Shown here: positions 1-5,483 of the stretch, piece after piece
How positions within the stretch are numbered: position 1 is the first letter of the stretch
Layout: every line of letters starts with the position of its first letter
Source: Desulfobacterales bacterium
Lineage (GTDB): Bacteria > Desulfobacterota > Desulfobacteria > Desulfobacterales > JAFDCJ01
DNA length: 5,483 bases
Direction: 5' to 3'
NCBI GenBank assembly: GCA_029939875.1
Contig: JAOZSC010000207.1
Coordinates: forward strand, 1 to 5,483
The notes under the pieces: model-generated
Databases searched by the model: none
Seen by the model: only the letters and a program-made list of their open reading frames with translations
What the model was told of the DNA's origin: nothing
Program-made: the position numbers and the translations under genes

Positions 1-1517
1 GTGGTCTGGTTGTCGGCCACCAGGTATTTCCTGGCAGCCCGGCGGATGTTCTCGGCTGTGACGGCCTCCAATTTTTTCAGGTAAGTTTTCAAGTACTGCC
101 AGCCCACCTGGACCTCGAAGGTCGCCAGGGTCCCTGCGAGGCTTTCATTGCTGCGCAGCCGGTCGATAAAATCCCGGCGGCTGAGCTTTTTGATCCGCTC
201 AAGCTCACGGGGAAAAACCAGGCCGGTTTTCATTTTTTCAACTTCATCCAGCAACATTTTCTGCAAAGCCTCGCAGGCCTCAAGATAAGCGCGGCGTTTT
301 TCGCCATCGCTGACACCCTGCTTTTTGGCAAGTGGCGGTTCATTGGGTGAGCCTCCCAGGATCACCATCCCGTCGTAGCGGTTGTCCGGATTATATGCCC
401 AGGCCTGCACCGCCTTGCCGCGGTTGACGAGATCCCGGGTCAACCGTGCGCTGCGCCCGCTGCTCAAAATCATGGTCAGGGCATCCAGGGCATAAAAATC
501 CGCGCTTCCCATGGGGACTGCGTGAAAACCGATTCGAACCAGCGGGGTGCGGGCACCCTTTAAATAGCGAATGCTTCGTCGCGGCCCGCTTTGCACCGGC
601 TCCCGGGTCACCGTTTCCGGGGCGCGAGATCCTGCCGGATAGCGCGCAAAATAAATTTCTGCCAGCCGCCGGGCATCTTCGACGGTGACGTCTCCCACCA
701 AAACGCAGACGGCGTTGGTGGGATTGTAATATTTTTTATGAAACGCCATGGCATCGCGGGTGTTGAATTTTTCCATGTCAGCCTTCCAGCCGATGGTCGG
801 GTTGTGGTAGGGATGCGCCGTGTAAGCCGCAGCATTGAGATCCAGCCAGGCAGCACCCCCGGGACTGTTGACATAGCGATAGGCCCATTCGCGCTGCACG
901 ACCTGCTTTTCAACATAAAATTCGCGCCAGGCCGGTTCAAACAGCTGCTCGCTGATGATGGAAAACCATTGTTCCAGCATATCCGCCGGCACGGAAGCCA
1001 TAAACTGGGTTTGATCCTTGGTCGTATAGGCATTGACACCCACAGCACCGTTCTTTCCCAGCTGGGAAGAAAAGACCTGGGGCACATATATTTTCTGGAC
1101 CTCCAGTCGCAGTTTTTCCATTTCTGCCAGTTTCTTGTTGATCAGATCCGTGTCGGGACGACGTTTTCGCTGTTCAGCCAGCACCCCCTGGTATGCCGCT
1201 TCGATCCGGGCCTGAAGATCCTCGTCTTTTTGATCGTCAAGGGTCCCGAAATTTTTAGTGCCTTTAAACATCATATGTTCCAGCAAGTGAGCAATGCCTG
1301 TTTTGCCGCTGTCTTCGAGGGCGGAACCCGCCCGGATCGCCAGGCGACAGGCCACCTGGGCGGTGGCCGGGCGGTTGACCACCAGAAACAACATGCCGTT
1401 TTTCAGTTGAAAATGCTTGACGTCGACATTGATGTCGTCTGTCGCTGGGGCTGCAGCAACGGTTGCGGTAAACACCAGCAGCACTATTGTCAAAATAACA
1501 AACTTTAATGTTCGCAT
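1..1517 (-). CDS. Exported M16 family zinc metallopeptidase (insulinase-like), partial at left edge
   Basis: The frame is open for 505 codons from ATG 1517-1515 to the window edge with no stop, so the C-terminus is missing. The start follows an AGGAG ribosome site (1531-1527). Residues 1-23 form a signal peptide (MRTLKF, a hydrophobic core, then VAAA), which implies export to the periplasm or envelope. The inverted zinc motif of M16 peptidases is HLLEH at residues 77-81, and the third zinc ligand is probably E210 in VVQREWAYR. NAYT (162-165), NPTN (265-268) and VGDV (274-277) are further family landmarks. A second M16 domain follows, with SSGRSARL at 352-359 at the usual substrate-binding position. 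The visible end, YLVADNQT, resembles the conserved segment shortly before the end of an M16 unit, so the stop probably lies a few codons outside. Between HLLEH and NAYT lies a charged, helix-prone insertion (about 93-150). Family members degrade peptides or small proteins; the substrate here is unknown. Family call is strong, specific role is not. Confidence 0.93.
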   Translation of the reverse strand, partial: MRTLKFVILTIVLLVFTATVAAAPATDDINVDVKHFQLKNGMLFLVVNRPATAQVACRLAIRAGSALEDSGKTGIAHLLEHMMFKGTKNFGTLDDQKDEDLQARIEAAYQGVLAEQRKRRPDTDLINKKLAEMEKLRLEVQKIYVPQVFSSQLGKNGAVGVNAYTTKDQTQFMASVPADMLEQWFSIISEQLFEPAWREFYVEKQVVQREWAYRYVNSPGGAAWLDLNAAAYTAHPYHNPTIGWKADMEKFNTRDAMAFHKKYYNPTNAVCVLVGDVTVEDARRLAEIYFARYPAGSRAPETVTREPVQSGPRRSIRYLKGARTPLVRIGFHAVPMGSADFYALDALTMILSSGRSARLTRDLVNRGKAVQAWAYNPDNRYDGMVILGGSPNEPPLAKKQGVSDGEKRRAYLEACEALQKMLLDEVEKMKTGLVFPRELERIKKLSRRDFIDRLRSNESLAGTLATFEVQVGWQYLKTYLKKLEAVTAENIRRAARKYLVADNQT

Positions 1518-1526
1518 GGATTGAGT

Positions 1527-1531
1527 CTCCT
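1527..1531 (-). promoter_or_regulatory. Ribosome binding site of the M16 peptidase
   Basis: On the minus strand AGGAG lies 9 bases before the ATG at 1517. It supports this start, which also gives a complete signal peptide. Confidence 0.75.
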
Positions 1532-1618
1532 ACAAAGGGTCCCGGGCAGCAAAATAACCGAGAAATTAACCTGTTGCTACGTTGAGGCCTAACTGGCTTC
1601 AGATAAGTTCATTTTGTA

Positions 1619-1647
1619 ATAGTAATTTCATAATAACCGCTTTGCAA
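1619..1647 (-). promoter_or_regulatory. Candidate sigma-70-type promoter for the M16 peptidase
   Basis: On the minus strand TTGCAA (1647-1642) and TACTAT (1624-1619) are separated by exactly 17 bases. Each hexamer matches the consensus at 4 of 6 positions. This would start transcription near 1612 and leave a leader of about 95 bases. It is the best pair I see in this direction, but the matches are modest and the region is AT-rich, so chance is possible. Confidence 0.35.
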
Positions 1648-1698
1648 CCCTGGTGCCGGTATTTTTCGAAATGCCGAACACAAAACAAAGTTCTTTAA

Positions 1699-1726
1699 TT
1701 GACAGCAAGAACAAAAGTCTTAAATT
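1699..1726 (+). promoter_or_regulatory. Candidate sigma-70-type promoter for the plus-strand gene cluster
   Basis: A perfect TTGACA (-35) lies at 1699-1704. With a 16-base spacer the -10 would be TAAATT at 1721-1726 (4 of 6 to TATAAT); a 15-base spacer would give TTAAAT at 1720-1725. Transcription would begin around 1733, about 90 bases before the nucleotidyltransferase start. The -35 is convincing, the -10 is ordinary AT-rich sequence. Confidence 0.5.
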
Positions 1727-1772
1727 TAAATACGTTGCCCCCCCTGGATAAAGATGGAGTTTTAAATTCATT

Positions 1773-1817
1773 ATGGACAATGATATGGCTGGTTTAAAAT
1801 CGAAACTTCAGGTATGA
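1773..1817 (+). CDS. Possible 14-codon leader ORF upstream of the nucleotidyltransferase
   Basis: ATG 1773 opens a frame encoding MDNDMAGLKSKLQV and stops at TGA 1815-1817, 7 bases before the ATG of the next gene and in a different frame. A GGAG at 1756-1759 could serve as its ribosome site, but the 13-base spacing is long. The stop lies in the 5' arm of a small hairpin whose 3' arm contains part of the next start codon, so translation could affect access to that start. There is no homology or composition evidence that the peptide is made, and short ORFs of this size arise by chance. Confidence 0.2.
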   Translation: MDNDMAGLKSKLQV

Positions 1818-1826
1818 TAGCATCAT
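1814..1826 (+). promoter_or_regulatory. Small hairpin overlapping the nucleotidyltransferase start codon
   Basis: ATGAT (1814-1818) and ATCAT (1822-1826) are perfect inverted repeats around the 3-base loop AGC. The 3' arm includes the first two bases of the start codon at 1825-1827. The stem is short and AT-rich, so on its own it would be weak. Confidence 0.3.
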
Positions 1827-2796
1827 GATCAGTGCAATTGTCATGGCGGGTTACAACAACAAGCGGGAGGTTAAAAAATACAGCCGCATTGTGGCGGACA
1901 ATTACGGTGAACGATTTATTGAAAGTGGCTACAAGCCCCTGAGGGAATTCAGAGCGGTTCAAAACGGCAAACCGGTCAGCAAGCCGCTGATCCAGTACAC
2001 CCTTGAACGACTTTTTGACAATGACCGGATCGATGAAATCGTGATTGTCGGCCACCAGATGCTCCTGGAGCGGCGGCTTGCAAGTTTTATCAAGAAATAC
2101 GATAAGCCCTGCCGCATGGTCAACCAGAATGCCAGGATCCCGGAAGATGTCAAGCGCCGCTTCAACATCGCACCCCGCAAAGTGAAATACAACTCCATTG
2201 CCGGGAACTTGATAAAAGCATATGCTGCCAGCAAAGCCGATGCGGATAAGCGGCATGCCCTGTTTGTCGCCGCTGATTCCCCACTGACCACCAGCGAATT
2301 TTTCGACCGGTTTCTGCAAATCATCACACAGCTCCAGGAAGATGCTGCCATCATCATCCCGGCAGTTCTCATAGATGGCAAAAGAGACAGACTCGGCCGT
2401 CCGCCTCTGTGGCTTCGCAATGACTCCCGATTTCAGCTTGCCGGGCCGAAGGATCCATACGGCCGGCAGGGATTCCGGCTTTCCGCGTTGATAGCAGCCA
2501 ATCCGTACCGCTTTGATATCAACACCGCCAACACGGCTTACAGCTTGCGCAAATGTCTGAATCCCAACATCCAGCTCAAATTGTTTCGCATCACCCACAA
2601 CCAGGGGTACCCGAACGTGTATTCCAAGTATTTTCTGCGCAAGGATTTGAGTGTCAACGAGGTGACAAACATCGTTTCTGAATTTTTCAGGGGCCGCCTT
2701 GAATTGATTCCCATGAAGGGCGAGGAAGCAACCTTTGACTATGACGGGACCGATCGGGAGTACCGCATGATCACCAGTATACTGAAAGACGGTTAG
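1825..2796 (+). CDS. Divergent nucleotidyltransferase-fold protein (NTP_transferase / MobA-like)
   Basis: This 323-residue protein has no signal peptide and is presumably cytoplasmic. It begins ISAIVMAG (2-9), the first beta strand typical of the nucleotidyltransferase fold that includes MobA, IspD and GlmU. Further matching landmarks are GYKPL (35-39), the position of the conserved Lys-Pro; GKP and KPLIQYTLERL (48-63); DEIVIVGH; FVAADSPL (147-154), where D151 fits the metal-binding Asp; FDINT (230-234); and TFDYDGTDREY (303-313), which resembles the closing Asp motif of the fold. The usual Gly-rich loop G-x-G-x-R after the first strand is replaced by GYNNKREVKKYSR and a longer loop. The likely reaction is transfer of a nucleotidyl group onto a sugar, alcohol or cofactor phosphate; the substrate cannot be named. 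The start ATG 1825 places the family N-terminus exactly, although the ribosome site is weak (CAGG 1809-1812, 12 bases away). It is first in a row of four plus-strand genes; the next begins 22 bases after its TAG. Confidence 0.82.
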   Translation: MISAIVMAGYNNKREVKKYSRIVADNYGERFIESGYKPLREFRAVQNGKPVSKPLIQYTLERLFDNDRIDEIVIVGHQMLLERRLASFIKKYDKPCRMVNQNARIPEDVKRRFNIAPRKVKYNSIAGNLIKAYAASKADADKRHALFVAADSPLTTSEFFDRFLQIITQLQEDAAIIIPAVLIDGKRDRLGRPPLWLRNDSRFQLAGPKDPYGRQGFRLSALIAANPYRFDINTANTAYSLRKCLNPNIQLKLFRITHNQGYPNVYSKYFLRKDLSVNEVTNIVSEFFRGRLELIPMKGEEATFDYDGTDREYRMITSILKDG

Positions 2797-2805
2797 TACA
2801 CAACT

Positions 2806-2810
2806 GGAGG
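2806..2810 (+). promoter_or_regulatory. Ribosome binding site of the first lipoprotein
   Basis: GGAGG lies 8 bases before the ATG at 2819, in the 22-base gap after the nucleotidyltransferase stop. It is the strongest ribosome site in the plus-strand cluster and fixes the start. Confidence 0.8.
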
Positions 2811-2818
2811 ACAACACG

Positions 2819-3229
2819 ATGAGGACCGAAAAGATTTTATCATACGCCGTGGCACTCACAGCGGTGATCTGCATACTCGTTTTGGCCGGATGTGCGTCCA
2901 CCCAGCCGAATAAAATAATTGCAAACGAAAAACTGCTGGCAGCAGCCGGTTTCAAACGGCACCCGGCCGATACCCCTGCCAAACTCGAACAACTGAAAAA
3001 AATGCCCCAGCTAAAACTGTTCACCCGCAAGGAAAATGACTCCGAATACTATATTTACGTCGATGCCCAGCACTGCCAATGCCTGTTCGAGGGTGGCCGG
3101 GAGGAATATGAGCGCTATCAGGAACTGGCGCTCAAAAATCAGCTGGAGGCAGACAAACGGACGAATGAAAAAAGAGACCGGCCAAGGGATCTCGACTGGG
3201 GACAATGGCGTTTTCGTGACAACTGGTGA
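2819..3229 (+). CDS. Small lipoprotein of unknown function
   Basis: This is a 136-residue protein with a lipoprotein signal: MRTEK, a hydrophobic segment (6-21), and lipobox LAGC at 22-25, so C25 is the likely lipidated residue. Ala at +2 favours the outer membrane. The mature part has a KLLAAAGFK segment, a KLEQLKKMPQLKLFTRKEN region, then YYIYVD followed by HCQCLFEGG (85-93) and EEYERYQ. The Cys-x-Cys pair at C86 and C88, embedded in an aromatic and acidic stretch, is the most distinctive part. The C-terminus is highly charged and ends DWGQWRFRDNW, with several tryptophans. I recall similar short lipoproteins with a Y-x-Y-x-D ... C-x-C-x-Y/F-x-G pattern in other proteobacteria, but I cannot give a family name or function. 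It sits between the nucleotidyltransferase and the cardiolipin synthase, probably co-transcribed with both. Confidence 0.88.
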   Translation: MRTEKILSYAVALTAVICILVLAGCASTQPNKIIANEKLLAAAGFKRHPADTPAKLEQLKKMPQLKLFTRKENDSEYYIYVDAQHCQCLFEGGREEYERYQELALKNQLEADKRTNEKRDRPRDLDWGQWRFRDNW

Positions 3230-3287
3230 CAAAAACGGCAACCGGCCTGCATCCTGAATTTCTAACATGGAAGTGAATTAACCGGAC

Positions 3288-4745
3288 ATGACGCTCAGCA
3301 GCGACCTGGAAACCCTCATCATTGTTGTCCACATCGCCATCATCGGCGCTTTGTCCTTGCGGGTCATTATGAAACGGCGGCCGGTGGGAGTGTCGTTAGC
3401 CTGGCTGGTTCTCATTTTTATCCTGCCGCTGGGAGGCGCTTTATTCTACCTGTTCATCGGAGAACGCAGACTGGGAAAACACCGGGCCGCACGCGCGGCA
3501 GCCGTGCTGAAGCCTTACAAAAAATGGCACCAGGGGCTGCCGCAGGAAAACCGTGTGGACTGGTCCACCCTGAGCCCGCCGGCTGTGCCCATCAACCGCC
3601 TGGCCGAAACCGTCATCGGCATCCCGGCATTGGCCGGAAACCAGCTCCAATTGATAGATACGGCCGCGCCCATCCTGCAATCGATTATCGAGGATATCGA
3701 CCATGCGCAACACACCTGTCACATGGAATTTTACATCTGGAATCAGGGTGGAATTGCCGATGAGGTTGGAGAAGCCCTGATCCGTGCTGCCGGCCGGGGC
3801 GTCACGTGCCGGGTTCTGGTGGATGCGGTGGGCAGTGCCGGGTTCTTGAAAAGTCAATTTCCGACCCGCTTCCGCAAAAGCGGGATCGAGTTGGCGGCGG
3901 CGCTCCCGGTAGGCCCCCTGCGGGCAGCTTTCGTACGGCTTGATTTGCGGCTGCACCGCAAAATCGTTGTCATCGACGGTAAGGTCGCCTATACCGGCAG
4001 CCTCAACCTGGTGGATCCGCGGTTTTTCAAACAGGAAGCCGACGTGGGTCAATGGATCGATGCCATGGTTCGCATTGAAGGACCGGCCGTCGAAGTGCTG
4101 CGTGTTATTTTTTTATGGGACTGGGAAATTGAAACCGGCGCCGGTATCGAGACCCTGGAACATTCCAGCAGTCTCAAAACGCCGTCCCGTTCCGGAACAG
4201 CGGTGGTGCAGGTGGTGCCTTCGGGACCCGGTTATGAAAACGATGCCATCCATCGCCTGCTGTTGACAACCGTATACGCCGCCCGCCGCGAGCTAATTAT
4301 GACCACCCCGTATTTCGTCCCCGATGAAGCCGTGCAGACGGCACTGCTTTCGGCGGCCCAGCAAGGGGTGAAGGTGACCATTATTTTACCGGAAAAAATT
4401 GATTCGGTGCTGGTCCGTTACGCCTGCCGGTCGTATTTCGACGACCTGCTGGCAGCAGGTGTAAAAATTTTGCGTTTCCAGGGGGGGCTGCTGCACACCA
4501 AAAGCATCACCGTGGACGGTCAGCTGGCGCTGTTCGGAACGGTTAACCTGGACATGCGCAGCTTCTGGCTGGATTTTGAGGTCACCCTTTGCATCTTTGA
4601 TTCGGATTTCGGCGATCGACTGCGGACATTGCAGTTGCAATACGCCGCTGACGCACAAGCGATGGATCTTCAGTCCTGGCGCAGCCGAACGGGCTGGGAG
4701 CGCTTTTGCGAAAATGCCGCCCAGCTGTTTGCCCCGCTTTTATAA
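3288..4745 (+). CDS. cls: Cardiolipin synthase, ClsA type (phospholipase D superfamily)
   Basis: This inner-membrane enzyme joins phosphatidyl groups to make cardiolipin, in the classical bacterial reaction from two phosphatidylglycerol molecules with release of glycerol. At 485 residues it is almost exactly the length of E. coli ClsA. Two N-terminal membrane segments (about 9-28 and 36-58) are followed by GERRLGKHR, typical of the family. Two phospholipase D domains follow, each with a complete HxKx4D motif: H223-K225-D230 (LHRKIVVID), followed by TGSLNLVD, and H403-K405-D410 (LHTKSITVD), followed by FGTVNLDMRSFWLDFEV. All catalytic residues are present, so it should be active. An in-frame TAA at 3279-3281 rules out an upstream start. 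The nearest ribosome-site candidate, GGAAG at 3269-3273, is 14 bases from the ATG, so initiation may be modest. The gene lies 58 bases after one lipoprotein and 69 bases before another. ClsA is preferred over ClsB or ClsC because of the membrane segments and length. Confidence 0.97.
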   Translation: MTLSSDLETLIIVVHIAIIGALSLRVIMKRRPVGVSLAWLVLIFILPLGGALFYLFIGERRLGKHRAARAAAVLKPYKKWHQGLPQENRVDWSTLSPPAVPINRLAETVIGIPALAGNQLQLIDTAAPILQSIIEDIDHAQHTCHMEFYIWNQGGIADEVGEALIRAAGRGVTCRVLVDAVGSAGFLKSQFPTRFRKSGIELAAALPVGPLRAAFVRLDLRLHRKIVVIDGKVAYTGSLNLVDPRFFKQEADVGQWIDAMVRIEGPAVEVLRVIFLWDWEIETGAGIETLEHSSSLKTPSRSGTAVVQVVPSGPGYENDAIHRLLLTTVYAARRELIMTTPYFVPDEAVQTALLSAAQQGVKVTIILPEKIDSVLVRYACRSYFDDLLAAGVKILRFQGGLLHTKSITVDGQLALFGTVNLDMRSFWLDFEVTLCIFDSDFGDRLRTLQLQYAADAQAMDLQSWRSRTGWERFCENAAQLFAPLL

Positions 4746-4801
4746 GCCCACTGCAATCCAGTATATTTTTTAATGCTGCTGGCAGCGGTTCAATTGATAA
4801 C

Positions 4802-4807
4802 AAGGGA
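4802..4807 (+). promoter_or_regulatory. Ribosome binding site of the second lipoprotein
   Basis: AAGGGA lies 7 bases before the ATG at 4815 and supports that start, which also yields a complete lipoprotein signal. Confidence 0.6.
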
Positions 4808-4814
4808 AAACGCG

Positions 4815-5483
4815 ATGGTAAAAAAAAATATAGCGATTCAAAGGATTTTTCTGCTTTTAACAGCACTGGCGGCCGTATCCGGCTGTGCGACAACCCAGCC
4901 GCCACCCCGGTTTCAATTTCCAGCCGGCACCCGGGTGGGTATTGTTAACCAGCTGGAACCCTACGCTACCCACCAGAATTTTTCCGAGGCCAGGATCCGC
5001 AACTTCACCAAAACCGTGAACGTCGACTGGGATATCCCGGGTAATATGCAAGAGGAATTGACCCAAGGACTGCAACATGACCCGCGCTATAAAGTGATCC
5101 CTATCACTGGCGAAAACCCGATTCCCATCGTAATTGACCGGGTATCCGGACCGGGTGCGGTGGTTCCGCAAGCCGCCGCTGCCCTGGAATCTGTCGCCGG
5201 TAAATACAATGTGAACGTCATCATCATCATCAAAAGCTTTAAGGGTCCCACCCGACTCAAACTGGATAAACATGGTTTCATATTGCAGGGATACGGTTTG
5301 TTTACCAGGCAATTTTTATTTTTTAACCGGGCCTTTGCCTATGCCAACCTGGCGGTAATCGTTTTCAAAACCGGCCCCCTGACATATATTGGTTCGGGTG
5401 AGCCCACCATCGATACGGATCCCCTTGAAGATTTCAAGCTTTCCGGCGATTTAAAAATTATCCCGCCATCCGAAATAAACAAA
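4815..5483 (+). CDS. Lipoprotein of unknown function, partial at right edge
   Basis: The frame is open for 223 codons from ATG 4815 to the window edge with no stop. The signal is MVKKN, a hydrophobic segment (11-20) and lipobox VSGC at 21-24; C24 is the likely lipidated residue and Ala at +2 suits the outer membrane. The mature protein starts CATTQPPPRF, then RVGIVNQLEPYATHQNF, RNFTKTVNVDWDIPG (about 63-77), a segment with four consecutive Ile (136-139, encoded by four ATC codons) and FKGPTRLKLDKHG. The pattern of a VGIVN strand, ATHQNF and VDWDIP reminds me of uncharacterised proteobacterial lipoproteins, but I cannot name the family. The overall look, with alternating hydrophobic strands, suggests a globular alpha/beta periplasm-facing domain. 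It follows the cardiolipin synthase by 69 bases. An A9 run at 4820-4828 covers codons 2-5. Being a lipoprotein is well supported; the function is open. Confidence 0.88.
   Translation, partial: MVKKNIAIQRIFLLLTALAAVSGCATTQPPPRFQFPAGTRVGIVNQLEPYATHQNFSEARIRNFTKTVNVDWDIPGNMQEELTQGLQHDPRYKVIPITGENPIPIVIDRVSGPGAVVPQAAAALESVAGKYNVNVIIIIKSFKGPTRLKLDKHGFILQGYGLFTRQFLFFNRAFAYANLAVIVFKTGPLTYIGSGEPTIDTDPLEDFKLSGDLKIIPPSEINK

Larger units (their letters stand above)
1518..1824. other. Divergent intergenic region
   Basis: This 307-base gap separates the two divergent transcription directions. It is AT-rich compared with the genes and contains one candidate promoter per direction, a C7 run (1738-1744), an AT-rich self-complementary stretch around 1720-1732, and a leader with a short ORF before the nucleotidyltransferase. 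I see no tRNA, no clear terminator and no longer coding frame that belongs to it. Confidence 0.7.

Noticed and set aside
608..1087. A 159-codon minus-strand frame
   Set aside because: It is another frame of the same strand as the M16 gene, which runs through this region uninterrupted.
591..1508. A 305-codon open frame on the plus strand
   Set aside because: It lies wholly antisense to the M16 peptidase, which has HLLEH, NAYT and a signal peptide in its own frame. The plus frame shows no protein-like motifs.
1771..3030. A 419-codon open frame on the minus strand, longer than the plus-strand gene it overlaps
   Set aside because: It has no recognisable motifs and spans two plus-strand genes. 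Those genes have family landmarks, a lipobox and ribosome sites. It is an antisense shadow of their codon pattern.
3441..4052. A 203-codon minus-strand frame inside cls
   Set aside because: It is antisense to the clear cardiolipin synthase and has no signal or domain of its own.
4746..4814. Possible terminator or promoter between cls and the second lipoprotein
   Set aside because: GCTGC and GCAGC near 4774-4785 could pair, but the loop would be only 2 bases and no T run follows. TATATT near 4760 resembles a -10, but no good -35 stands at the right distance.
5220..5231. Four tandem ATC triplets as a microsatellite
   Set aside because: They encode four Ile in a probable beta strand of the lipoprotein. 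Four units are too few to call a repeat locus.
4857..5312. A 151-codon minus-strand frame
   Set aside because: It is antisense to the second lipoprotein, which has a lipobox and ribosome site.

Overview
The window looks like chromosomal DNA from a Gram-negative bacterium. Two genes encode lipoproteins with clear lipoboxes and Ala at +2, which suits outer-membrane sorting. A third encodes a ClsA-type cardiolipin synthase, and a fourth an exported zinc peptidase. Gene style and moderate GC recall Desulfobacterota (delta-proteobacterial) genomes, but that placement is an impression and not a proof. I see no mobile element, CRISPR array, tRNA or rRNA.

Layout. Positions 1517 down to the left edge (minus strand) hold an M16 (insulinase/pitrilysin-like) metallopeptidase with a signal peptide. 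It is open for 505 codons and probably ends just beyond the edge. Positions 1518-1824 are a divergent intergenic region with a candidate promoter for each direction. On the plus strand, 1825-2796 is a divergent nucleotidyltransferase-fold protein, 2819-3229 a small lipoprotein, 3288-4745 a cardiolipin synthase with both HKD motifs intact, and 4815 to the right edge a second lipoprotein, cut by the window. The plus-strand genes are spaced by 22, 58 and 69 bases with no convincing terminator between them, so they may form one transcription unit.

Taken together this is a cell-envelope neighbourhood: a phospholipid-synthesising inner-membrane enzyme flanked by two lipoproteins, preceded by a cytoplasmic enzyme that probably handles a nucleotide-activated substrate, with an exported peptidase diverging from it. 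The functional link between these genes is inferred from position only.

The points most worth a second look are the remodelled nucleotide-binding loop of the nucleotidyltransferase, the leader in front of it (a 14-codon ORF ending inside a hairpin that covers the start codon), and the helical insertion in the M16 active-site region. I did not find evidence of a wholly new multi-gene system.
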